Position numbers and translations under genes: made by a program
In this document: positions 7,589 to 15,259 of the stretch, in pieces
Layout of the letters: each line of letters begins with the position of its first letter
Numbering within the stretch: position 1 is the first letter of the stretch
Notes under the pieces: generated by a model
Seen by the model: only the letters and a program-made list of their open reading frames with translations
Told to the model about the DNA's origin: nothing
The model's database searches: none
Source: Actinomycetota bacterium
GTDB lineage: Bacteria > Actinomycetota > Thermoleophilia > Gaiellales > Gaiellaceae
Direction of reading: 5' to 3'
Assembly (NCBI GenBank): GCA_005885245.1
Contig: VAWR01000103.1
Location: 1-56,373, forward strand
DNA length: 56,373 bases

Positions 7589-8992
7589 CTAGCGCGTTCC
7601 GATTTCCATCCGGAAGAGCCGCGGGAGCGCGGCGCCTGCTCGTGCGGGGAGTGAGGGGCGGCGGCCTTCTTCGTCGGCTTCCTCGCAGGCCATGATCGCC
7701 GTGCGCACCAGTCCGCCACCCAGCCGCTTGAGGGGCTCGGGGGGCAGCGACGGAACCCGGCGTGTGGCGAGCGGGAGCGCAGTCCACTCGTCGTCGAGGC
7801 GGAGCACGAGCGAGGCGAGGATCTGGCCGCCAAGCCAGGTCGGGCCGACTCCGTGCCCGGAGTAGCCGAGGCCGTAGTGGACGCGTTGGCCCGGCACCGT
7901 CCCGAAGAACGGCAGGTGGTCGGACGAGACGTCGATTGGGCCGCCCCACGATCGCTCGATTCGCGCGCCCGCTAGACCGGGCAGCAGGCGACGGAGCCCG
8001 TGCTCGGCGCGTGCCCCCGTCGGGAGATCGCGGCTGAACCGCCCGTCGATGCGGCCGCGGAACCCGATGGGGCCCGACCCGCTCCCCATCAGGACTCGGC
8101 CGTCGGCGGTCGTGCGGAAGTAGTGGAGGAACATGCGGGCGTCGAGAACCGCCTCGCCGCCGGTCCAGCCGATCTCCTCGAGCAGCTCGGGGACCGGTTC
8201 CGTTAGGACGACGTACGAGCCGAAGTTCGTCACGTGCCGTGCGACTGCACGCCAGGCCGCCGCCGCCGCGTTGATCGCGACCACGATCTCGGGAGCGCGC
8301 ACCTCGCCCCTCGGCGTCGTCACCCGTCCGTCGCGGATCCGAACCGCGGGCGTGTGCTCGAAGAGCTCGGCGCCGGCCGCCACGACCGCTCGGCGCAGGG
8401 CCGCCACGAGCCTCGCTGGCTGCACCGTCGCGCCGTCCGGGAAGTACACCCCACGGCGAAACACCGGCGACCGGACGTGCTCGGCGACGCCCGCCGCATC
8501 GAGGGGGACGGCCTGCTCGGCCGCTCCGATCTCCTCCGCAGCAGCGACGGCCTGGTCGACGGCTGCGTCCTGCCCGGGCGACGCCGACACCATCACCATT
8601 CCCGCCTCTCGCAGCCACACGTCCTCGCCACGCGAATCCGCAAGGGCTCGGACTGCCGGCACGATCTGCTCGCCGGCACGGGCCAGTTCCAGCGCACGCT
8701 CACGTCCCAGGTACGGCAAGACGGAGCCGAGCGACGCCCAGTACCCGTGCAGGAAGCCGCCGTTGCGTCCGCTCGGTCCGGCCCCGCACGTCTCGGCCTC
8801 GAGGAGGGCGACGTGCAGCGACGGCTCCCGCTCTTTCAAGGCGAGCGCAGTCCACAGCCCCGTGTAGCCGCCGCCGACGACGCAGACGTCGGCCTCGAGC
8901 GCGCCCTCGAGAGCCACTGTCGCCTCGTCGCCGCCGGCTTCGTCCCACCACCAGGGCGGGAGCCTCGGCGCGATGCTCGGAGTCGCGCTCAG
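7589..8992 (-). CDS. FAD-dependent amine/amino acid oxidase (PuuB/DAO-like), CTG start
   Basis: This is a member of the DAO family close to gamma-glutamylputrescine and related amine oxidases. It has a Rossmann VCVVGGGYTGLWTA, a GPSGRNGGF loop, a family-typical second half (GGPIDVSSDHLPFFG) and a GLGYSGHGVGPTWLGG C-terminal FAD contact. The first ATG/GTG/TTG is GTG 8917, but the frame upstream reads SATPSIAPRLPPWWWDEAGG, a typical extension before the FAD motif in this family. The frame is closed by TAG directly before CTG 8992, so CTG is the only plausible start there. It overlaps the permease stop as CTGA. From CTG the protein has 467 residues. It is the last gene of the Lrp-aminotransferase-Pot operon and probably oxidises an imported amine. 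Confidence 0.85.
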   Translation of the reverse strand: MSATPSIAPRLPPWWWDEAGGDEATVALEGALEADVCVVGGGYTGLWTALALKEREPSLHVALLEAETCGAGPSGRNGGFLHGYWASLGSVLPYLGRERALELARAGEQIVPAVRALADSRGEDVWLREAGMVMVSASPGQDAAVDQAVAAAEEIGAAEQAVPLDAAGVAEHVRSPVFRRGVYFPDGATVQPARLVAALRRAVVAAGAELFEHTPAVRIRDGRVTTPRGEVRAPEIVVAINAAAAAWRAVARHVTNFGSYVVLTEPVPELLEEIGWTGGEAVLDARMFLHYFRTTADGRVLMGSGSGPIGFRGRIDGRFSRDLPTGARAEHGLRRLLPGLAGARIERSWGGPIDVSSDHLPFFGTVPGQRVHYGLGYSGHGVGPTWLGGQILASLVLRLDDEWTALPLATRRVPSLPPEPLKRLGGGLVRTAIMACEEADEEGRRPSLPARAGAALPRLFRMEIGTR

Positions 8993-9837
8993 CTAGTCGC
9001 TGCCCTCGTGCGACGCATCTGAATGAGCACGTTCACGAGCATGCCGCTCACCGCGATGACGAAGATGGCGGTGCCGATCACGTTCACCTGCGGCGGCGCG
9101 CCGACACGTGCAGCCCCCCAGACGAAGAGCGGGAATGTCGTCTCGGACCCGGCGTTGAAGTAGGTCACGACGAAGTCGTCGATCGAGATCGCAAAGCACA
9201 GGAGAAGCGCAGCGAGGATGGCCGGCGCGATCAGCGGCAGCGTCACCTTCCGGAACGTCACCCACTCGTTCGCGCCGAGATCCATGGCCGCCTCCTCCAG
9301 GTGCCGGTCGAAGCCGACGAGGCGCGCCTTCACCGTCACGACGGCGAAGCTGATGCAGAACATGATGTGGGCGATCAGGATCGTCCAAAATCCGAAGACG
9401 ACGTTGAGGTTGAGGAAGAGCGTCAGCAACGACGCACCCAGCACGATCTCGGGCGTCGACAGGGGCAGGAAGATCATGATGTTCGTCGCCGCACGCCCGC
9501 GAAATCCGTAGCGAACGAGCGCCAGGGCGATCATCGTGCCGAGCGCGGTCGCGACGAGACTCGCCAACAACGCGATCTCGAGCGAGAGAAACACCGCGCT
9601 TCGAATCCCCGGCACGCCGTCCCAGTACCGCCAGTTGTCCCAGGTGAATCCCTGCCAGACGTAGTTGAAGTTGCCGGTCGGGTGGTTGAACGAGAACGCC
9701 ACCACGATCGCGATCGGCAGCAGGAGGTACGCGAAGAAGAGCAGCGAGTAGAGCGTCAGGACGTGATGGCGGACGAACGCGAGGATCGACGACAGAATCT
9801 CGCCTCGGGGCTGCGTCGTCGCCGCGACGGCGCTCAT
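8989..9837 (-). CDS. potC: Polyamine-type ABC transporter permease (PotC-like)
   Basis: This 282-residue inner-membrane permease has six hydrophobic segments, starting with LTLYSLLFFAYLLLPIAIVV. It has the EAA loop that contacts the ATPase (HLEEAAMDLGANEWVTFRKVTLPLI). Its closest class is PotC/PotI of spermidine/putrescine importers. ATG 9837 overlaps the PotB stop as ATGA, and its own TGA overlaps the CTG start of the FAD oxidase. Substrate assignment rests on family and neighbours. Confidence 0.9.
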   Translation of the reverse strand: MSAVAATTQPRGEILSSILAFVRHHVLTLYSLLFFAYLLLPIAIVVAFSFNHPTGNFNYVWQGFTWDNWRYWDGVPGIRSAVFLSLEIALLASLVATALGTMIALALVRYGFRGRAATNIMIFLPLSTPEIVLGASLLTLFLNLNVVFGFWTILIAHIMFCISFAVVTVKARLVGFDRHLEEAAMDLGANEWVTFRKVTLPLIAPAILAALLLCFAISIDDFVVTYFNAGSETTFPLFVWGAARVGAPPQVNVIGTAIFVIAVSGMLVNVLIQMRRTRAATS

Positions 9838-10700
9838 ACCGCCGTCCCCGTCAACTGCTCGGTCCCCACCGCGCGTGCGTACACCGCCACGGCAACCAGG
9901 ATCGCCGCCATCAGGATGAACGACATCGACGCGGCCGCCGGATAGTCGGTCAACTCGAGGAACTTGGACTGGATGACATTGCCGATCATGTGGTTCTCCG
10001 GCGACCCCAGAAGCTGCGCGTTGATGAAGTCGCCAGCCGCGGGAATGAACGTCAGCAGGGTTCCCGCCACGACACCCGGCAGGGACAGGGGCAGCGTCAC
10101 ACGGACGAACGCCTTCCACTTGCTCGCATAGAGGTCCTGGGCCGCCTCTAGCAAGCGATGGTCGATCTGCTCCAGCGACACGTAGAGCGGGAGCGCCATG
10201 AAGGGCAGGAAGTTGTAGGTGATGCCGGTCACGACCGCTGTGGAGGTCGCAAGCAGGCGCCCCCCGGGCCCGAGCACGTGGAGATGTTGGAGCGTGTGGA
10301 CGACGAAGCCGTTGTCGGACAGGATCGTCTCCCAGGCAAGCGTCCGGATGAGGTAGGTCACGAAGAAGGGCGCGACGATGAAGAGCAGGAGCAGGTTCTT
10401 CCAGCGGCCGCCCCTAAAGGCGATCCAGTACGCGACCGGGTAGCTGACGACGAGCGCCAGCACCGTCGCGATCCCCGCGTACTCGAGCGAGCGGACGAAC
10501 TGCGGGCGATAGTCCCGGACCGCGTTCCAGTAGTTCCCCCAGGCCCACGAGAACGAGTAGCCGATGTCGAAGTTCCCGGACTGCAGCGACTGGTAGGCCA
10601 GGAAGCCCAGCGGCACGACGAAGAACACGCCCAGCCACAGCAGGCCCGGTGCGAGCAGCAGGTACGGCGTCAGTTGCCGGTGGCGGTGGAGGAGGCCCAC
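9834..10700 (-). CDS. potB: Polyamine-type ABC transporter permease (PotB-like)
   Basis: This 288-residue permease begins LTPYLLLAPGLLWLGVFFVV. The EAA motif is visible as RLLEAAQDLYASKWKAFVRVTLPLSLPG. It pairs with the PotC-like subunit to form the membrane channel of the importer. The start is GTG 10700, 7 nt after the TAA of the binding-protein gene. Confidence 0.9.
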   Translation of the reverse strand: MGLLHRHRQLTPYLLLAPGLLWLGVFFVVPLGFLAYQSLQSGNFDIGYSFSWAWGNYWNAVRDYRPQFVRSLEYAGIATVLALVVSYPVAYWIAFRGGRWKNLLLLFIVAPFFVTYLIRTLAWETILSDNGFVVHTLQHLHVLGPGGRLLATSTAVVTGITYNFLPFMALPLYVSLEQIDHRLLEAAQDLYASKWKAFVRVTLPLSLPGVVAGTLLTFIPAAGDFINAQLLGSPENHMIGNVIQSKFLELTDYPAAASMSFILMAAILVAVAVYARAVGTEQLTGTAV

Positions 10701-10707
10701 CGGTGCG

Positions 10708-11883
10708 TTACGCGGAAATCAGATTTTGCCAGGCGGTGAGGTACTTCTGGTTGTTGAGTGCGTTGGAGTCGAAGATCTTGACCTTCGAGAGCGTCTCCTT
10801 GGGCGGAAAAATGAGCGGGTTATTCGCGACGGAGGGGTCGTACTTCTTCGCCCACTCGCCGGCGCCCGCGACCGGCGGGATGTAGTAGATGCCGGTGATG
10901 TTCCGCTTCGGATCCCCGGCCTCCATCAGGCCCTGCACCTTGGGATCGTAGACGTAGTTCATGTACACGCACGCGGTGTAGACGTTGCCGCCCTTCGGAA
11001 TCAGCATGTTGTCCGTCCAGATGGCGCCGCCATCCTTCGGCACGTTCCAGTGGAGGTGCTTGTTGCCAAGCTGCGCGATGTCACCCGACCACGACATTGC
11101 CGCGACGAGGTCGCCCTTGGCGAGCAGCGGTGCGTAGTCGTTTCCGGTGAACTGCCGGATCTGCTTCGAGTCGACCGCCTGCTTGATCTTGTTGAAGGCG
11201 GCGTTGAACGACTTGTCCGTCACCTTCGTCGGGTCGTCGCCGTTGGCGAGCATCACGATCGTCAGCGCGTCGCCCATCGAGTTGAGACAGGTGATCTTGC
11301 CCTTCAGCTTCGGGTTGGTCAGGAGGTCGTCGATCGACAGAATCGGATCGGTGAGCTTGTCGTTGTAGGCGATGCCGGTCATGCCCGACTGCCAGGGCAG
11401 GCTGTACTCGCGGTTCGGGTCGAAGCTCGGGTGCTGCTGAACCGGAATCAGGTTCTTGATGTTCGGGATCGCCGACTTGTCGAGCTTCTCCGCCCAGCCC
11501 TTCTTGATCATCAGAGCCAGGTACCGGTCGTTGTCGGTGAGGACGACGATGTCCCGGTCGACCGACTGGCCGCGAGAGAGCGGGCCCTGGATCTTTCCGA
11601 AGAACGAGGCGTTGTCGTTGATGTCCGTGGTGTAGCGGACGTGAACTCCGTACTTCTTCTCGAACTCGATGAGCGACGGATACGTGTGGTTCTTGTTGTT
11701 CCTGTCCATATAGAGCGTCCAGTTGGAGAAGCGCAGCGTCTTCGCAAGCTGGTGGGACGAGGTGCTCGATGCCGCCTTCTTCGAGCTTCCCCCACAGGCA
11801 GCGAGCAGGCCGGGGACTGTCAGGACGGCACCGCCGGCTGCAGCACGTTCAAAGAGTTGGCGGCGGGTGAGGACGTCGGTCAT
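10708..11883 (-). CDS. potD: Extracytoplasmic polyamine-binding lipoprotein (PotD-like)
   Basis: The 391-residue solute receptor starts MTDVLTRRQLFERAAAGG. It has an RR pair, a hydrophobic stretch and a lipobox ending LLAAC at about residue 31, so it is a lipoprotein, possibly exported by TAT. The mature part follows the PotD/PotF pattern: LRFSNWTLYMD, LPWQSGMTGIAYN, MSWSGDIAQL and WTDNMLIPKGG. ATG 11883 overlaps the ATPase stop as ATGA. It delivers substrate to PotB/PotC. Confidence 0.92.
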   Translation of the reverse strand: MTDVLTRRQLFERAAAGGAVLTVPGLLAACGGSSKKAASSTSSHQLAKTLRFSNWTLYMDRNNKNHTYPSLIEFEKKYGVHVRYTTDINDNASFFGKIQGPLSRGQSVDRDIVVLTDNDRYLALMIKKGWAEKLDKSAIPNIKNLIPVQQHPSFDPNREYSLPWQSGMTGIAYNDKLTDPILSIDDLLTNPKLKGKITCLNSMGDALTIVMLANGDDPTKVTDKSFNAAFNKIKQAVDSKQIRQFTGNDYAPLLAKGDLVAAMSWSGDIAQLGNKHLHWNVPKDGGAIWTDNMLIPKGGNVYTACVYMNYVYDPKVQGLMEAGDPKRNITGIYYIPPVAGAGEWAKKYDPSVANNPLIFPPKETLSKVKIFDSNALNNQKYLTAWQNLISA

Positions 11884-12992
11884 TCGGATCCCTCCATGGA
11901 GTCGACGACGAAGGTGGATTCTGGGCTCCAGCTGAGCGTGAGTCGCTGCCCGGGTGCGGCGCCGTTCAGACCCGGCGACGCATTTTGTCGATAGACGGTC
12001 AACCGTCCGCAATCGGTGTCGACGAGATACTGCGTTGCGACCCCGATGTATGCCTGCTCGAAGATGGTTCCCTCCAGCGTGTTCTCCTGCCCACCACCAA
12101 GGTCGATCTTCTCCGGCCGGATGCCGACGGCGACCTCGCCCGTGCGCCCTGCGATCGCGGCCGGACGCACCTTGACCTCGGGACCGTGGTGGAGTCGGAC
12201 CGTGTTGGCACCGCTGACCGTGCCGGCGATGAGGTTCGAGGCACCGAGGAAGCTGGCGACGTATGCAGTCGCCGGCGTTTCATAGAGCTCCGTCGGCGTT
12301 CCCAGCTGCTCTATGCGGCCCTGGTTCATGACCGCGATCTGGTCGGCCATCGTCATGGCCTCTTCCTGGTCGTGCGTGACGTGGATGAAGGTGATGCCGA
12401 CGTCGTGCTGGATCGCCTTGAGCTCGAGCTGCATCTGCTTGCGGAGCTTCAGGTCGAGCGCCCCGAGCGGCTCGTCCAGCAGGAGCACCTGCGGCTTGTT
12501 CACGAGCGCGCGAGCCAGCGCCACGCGCTGCTGCTGGCCGCCGGAAAGCTGCCGCGGCTTGCGTTTGCCCATTCCGCCGAGGCCGACGATGCGCAGCATC
12601 TCCTCGACTCGACCGCGGAGCGTCTCGCCGCGCACCGCCCGCCGGCGGAGGCCGAAGGCGACGTTCTCGAAGACCGACAGGTGAGGGAACAGGGCATAGG
12701 ACTGGAAGACGGTGTTGACATCGCGCTTGTAGGCCGGCAAGCGGCTCACCTCGCGATCGCCCAGATAGATCCGTCCCTCGGTCGGTTGCTCGAAGCCGCC
12801 GATCATCCGCAGGGTGGTCGTTTTGCCGCAACCGGAGGGGCCAAGGAGCGCGAAGAAGCTGCCGCTCTCCACCCCGACGCTCAGCCGGTCGACGGCCACG
12901 ACGTCGTCGAATTGCTTGGTCACGTCCTCCAGCCGGACGTCGACCTTCTGCGCGGCCGGGGCCGAAGTGGCGCGCTCGGAGGCGACCGTCAC
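11880..12992 (-). CDS. potA: Polyamine-type ABC transporter ATPase (PotA-like)
   Basis: This 370-residue ATPase has Walker A GPSGCGKTT, Q-loop FQSYALFPH, signature LSGGQQQRVALARAL, Walker B VLLLDEPLGALD and the switch His in HVTHDQEEA. A C-terminal TOBE-like regulatory domain follows from about residue 265. GTG 12992 overlaps the aminotransferase stop as GTGA. It energises the Pot importer encoded downstream. Confidence 0.93.
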   Translation of the reverse strand: MTVASERATSAPAAQKVDVRLEDVTKQFDDVVAVDRLSVGVESGSFFALLGPSGCGKTTTLRMIGGFEQPTEGRIYLGDREVSRLPAYKRDVNTVFQSYALFPHLSVFENVAFGLRRRAVRGETLRGRVEEMLRIVGLGGMGKRKPRQLSGGQQQRVALARALVNKPQVLLLDEPLGALDLKLRKQMQLELKAIQHDVGITFIHVTHDQEEAMTMADQIAVMNQGRIEQLGTPTELYETPATAYVASFLGASNLIAGTVSGANTVRLHHGPEVKVRPAAIAGRTGEVAVGIRPEKIDLGGGQENTLEGTIFEQAYIGVATQYLVDTDCGRLTVYRQNASPGLNGAAPGQRLTLSWSPESTFVVDSMEGSE

Positions 12993-14374
12993 CGATGCAC
13001 CCGAGTCCACGCTTCCGTGAGGACGTCGCCGAGGATCGAGACGATCTCGTCGAACTGCTGCTGGCCGGCGACGAGCGGCGGCGAGATCTGGACCACCGGG
13101 TCGCCACGGTCGTCCGAACGGCAGATGAGGCCCCGCTCGAAGAGCCGAGGCGAAAGGAAGCCGCGCAGCAGGGATTCGCACTCGTCGTGGTCGAAGGACT
13201 CCCGCGTGTCCTTGTCCTTGACGAGCTCGACCGCATAGAAGAAGCCCGTCCCCCGGACGTCGCCCACGATCGGCAGGTCGAGCAGCTGCGACAACGTCTG
13301 CCGGAACGTGTCCTGCGTTTCGGCGACGTGCTCCACGATGCGATCGCGCTTCATGATCTCGATGTTCTTCAGCGCCACCGCAGACTGCACGGGATGGCCG
13401 CCGAACGTGATTCCGTGCGCATACATCTTAGTGTCCTCCATGAAGGGCTTCGTCAGCCGATCGGTCGCCACCACAGCGCCGATCGCTGCATATGACGACG
13501 AAAGTCCCTTTGCGATTGTCATCAGGTCCGGCCGGATGTCGTAGCGCTCGGAGCCGAACCACGCCCCGAGCCGGCCGAATCCGGTGATCACCTCGTCGGC
13601 GCATAGCAGGATGCCGTAGCGGTCGCAGATCTCGCGGACGCCGCGCCAGTAGCCCTCCGGGGGCGTGAACGCGCCGCCCGCGTTCTGAACCGGCTCCATG
13701 ATCACCATGCAGACGGTGTCCGGCCCGGCTGCCTGGATCGTCTGGTCGAGATCGTCCAGCAGGAAGGCCGTGAACTGCTCGTCCGTCTCCTCCTGCGGCC
13801 GGTGGTAGCGATTGGTGTTCCGTACGTGAAGCACTTCGGGCACGAGCGGCTCGAACGGTGCGCGCAGCTCGGGGATGCCGTTGATCGAGAGCGCCCCCAT
13901 CGTCGTCCCGTGGTACGCGATGTGACGCGAAACGGCTTTCCAGCGGCGACCCTCCCCACGTGCGGTGTAGTACTGGCGGGCGAGCTTCCACGCGGATTCG
14001 ACCGCTTCGGAGCCGCCGGAGACGAAGAAGAGCCGGTTCAGCTCCCCGGGCGTGAGCGAGGCGACCTCGGACGCGAGCTCGATTGCGCGCGGATGCGCGT
14101 AGCCCCAGTTGGTGTAGAAGGGGAGCTCGCGCATCTGAGCGGCCGCGGCCTCCCCGACCTCGTCGCCGTAGCCGTAGCCGATGTTGACCGAGAAGAGCCC
14201 GGCGAGCGCGTCGAGGTAGCGCTTGCCGTTCGCATCCTCGAGATAGCAGCCGTCCCCGCGCACGATGATCGGCACGTCTGTGGTCTCGTAGCCGGCCATG
14301 CGCGTGAAGTGCAGCCAGAGGTGTTCGCGCGCCGCGCGCTGGAGATCGAGGGACGCAGGCGCCGTCGTCGTCAG
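12989..14374 (-). CDS. Class III aminotransferase, putative putrescine/diamine-pyruvate type, CTG start
   Basis: This PLP enzyme has the co-factor Lys in MTIAKGLSSSYAAIG, the Asp of CADEVITGFGR, and VSGGSEAVESAWKLARQ for phosphate binding. It resembles the SpuC/omega-amino acid-pyruvate group. Starting at ATG 14299 would lose the well-conserved helix REHLWLHFTRM. The upstream frame reads TTTAPASLDLQRAAREHLWL and stops at a TGA three codons before CTG 14374. CTG, which overlaps the Lrp stop as CTGA, is therefore the best start and gives 461 residues. In an operon with a Pot importer, transamination of putrescine to 4-aminobutanal is the likely role (inference). Confidence 0.88.
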   Translation of the reverse strand: MTTTAPASLDLQRAAREHLWLHFTRMAGYETTDVPIIVRGDGCYLEDANGKRYLDALAGLFSVNIGYGYGDEVGEAAAAQMRELPFYTNWGYAHPRAIELASEVASLTPGELNRLFFVSGGSEAVESAWKLARQYYTARGEGRRWKAVSRHIAYHGTTMGALSINGIPELRAPFEPLVPEVLHVRNTNRYHRPQEETDEQFTAFLLDDLDQTIQAAGPDTVCMVIMEPVQNAGGAFTPPEGYWRGVREICDRYGILLCADEVITGFGRLGAWFGSERYDIRPDLMTIAKGLSSSYAAIGAVVATDRLTKPFMEDTKMYAHGITFGGHPVQSAVALKNIEIMKRDRIVEHVAETQDTFRQTLSQLLDLPIVGDVRGTGFFYAVELVKDKDTRESFDHDECESLLRGFLSPRLFERGLICRSDDRGDPVVQISPPLVAGQQQFDEIVSILGDVLTEAWTRVHR

Positions 14375-14934
14375 CCTTGCTCACCCACTCTCGTGCCCCA
14401 GTCGTACAGCTGCTTCACCATCTGCAGGTACAGGAAGGTCTCGGTGGAGACGACGCCCTCGAGGGCCCGCATCCTGTTGGTCAGCTCGAGGAGCTCGCGG
14501 CGCCCGCTCGCGACCACCTCGACGACGAGGTCGTACTGGCCGGCGGTGACGACGACGTAGTCGGCCTCCAGCCAGCTCGCGATCTCGTCCGCGACGGGCT
14601 CGGGCGCGCCCGCGGTCTTCACGCCGATCAGCGCCTGTTCGAAGCCGAGCCCGAGCGGATTGGTGACGCCGACCACCTGCAGGATGTCCTCGCCGCAGAG
14701 CCGTGCGTAGCGCGCACGGATGGTTGCCTCCGAGACCCCGAGCCGTCCGGCGATCGCCCGGAACGACTCGCGGCCGTTCGCCTGGAGCGCTTCGATGATC
14801 CCCTGGTCGAGGTGGTCGATCTTCGGCGGGGCGCTGACCGCGCCCCGGCGTGGTTCCGCGAGAGCTGCCGCGTGCTGCGTGATCGTTCTACGCAAAGCGA
14901 GGCGATTCGTACCATGTGGTGCGCATTCGGTCAA
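14371..14934 (-). CDS. Lrp/AsnC-family transcriptional regulator
   Basis: An N-terminal winged helix-turn-helix (LDQGIIEALQANGRESFRAI, then LGVSEATIRARYARL) is followed by a RAM-type ligand domain (ADYVVVTAGQYDLVVEVVAS). At 187 residues it is slightly longer than usual. ATG 14934 gives about 35 non-conserved leading residues; TTG near 14895 is an alternative. A CACATT hexamer 6 nt before ATG 14934 may be a leaderless -10. It heads the operon with aminotransferase, potADBC and the FAD oxidase, and faces the second amine operon. It probably controls one or both in response to an amine or amino acid. Confidence 0.9.
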   Translation of the reverse strand: MTECAPHGTNRLALRRTITQHAAALAEPRRGAVSAPPKIDHLDQGIIEALQANGRESFRAIAGRLGVSEATIRARYARLCGEDILQVVGVTNPLGLGFEQALIGVKTAGAPEPVADEIASWLEADYVVVTAGQYDLVVEVVASGRRELLELTNRMRALEGVVSTETFLYLQMVKQLYDWGTRVGEQG

Positions 14935-15007
14935 TGTGAGGGCCTACTTGAACTCGCAATGCGAATGGTGGATGCTCCCCACGCAAACCTTCCGGGGAGG
15001 AGCGGAG

Positions 15008-15244
15008 ATGGCGCGAACACCGCTGGCGCAGCGCGTCGAGGAGGCGTACGCCACCGTCGTCGAGGGCCGGACGACGCGACGAGAGTGGTTGAAGCGAACG
15101 ACGGCGGTGGGGGTCGCGCTCGCAGGAGCGAGCACGATGGGCCGCTTCGCCAAGGCCGCCTATGCCGCGGGAGATGTCCGGATCGCGGTCGTCGGAGCCG
15201 GTCTGGCCGGCCTCACGTGTCGTGGCGGGGGATATCCTGGCTGA
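15008..15244 (+). pseudogene. N-terminal remnant of a TAT-exported flavin monoamine oxidase
   Basis: ATG 15008 follows a strong GGGGAGGAGCGG ribosome site. The product begins normally, with a TAT signal (TTRREWLKRTTAVGVALAGA) and then the first strand and Gly-rich turn of an FAD domain (VRIAVVGAGLAGLTC). After about 70 residues it runs into unrelated residues (RGGGYPG) and stops at TGA 15244. Intact flavin monoamine oxidases are several hundred residues long. The rest of the gene is absent and gabT begins 16 bp later, so a large internal deletion has joined the 5' end to gabT. The position between polyamine genes fits a lost amine oxidase. An assembly join is the alternative. Confidence 0.78.
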
Positions 15245-15259
15245 CTTGAAGCACGCGTG

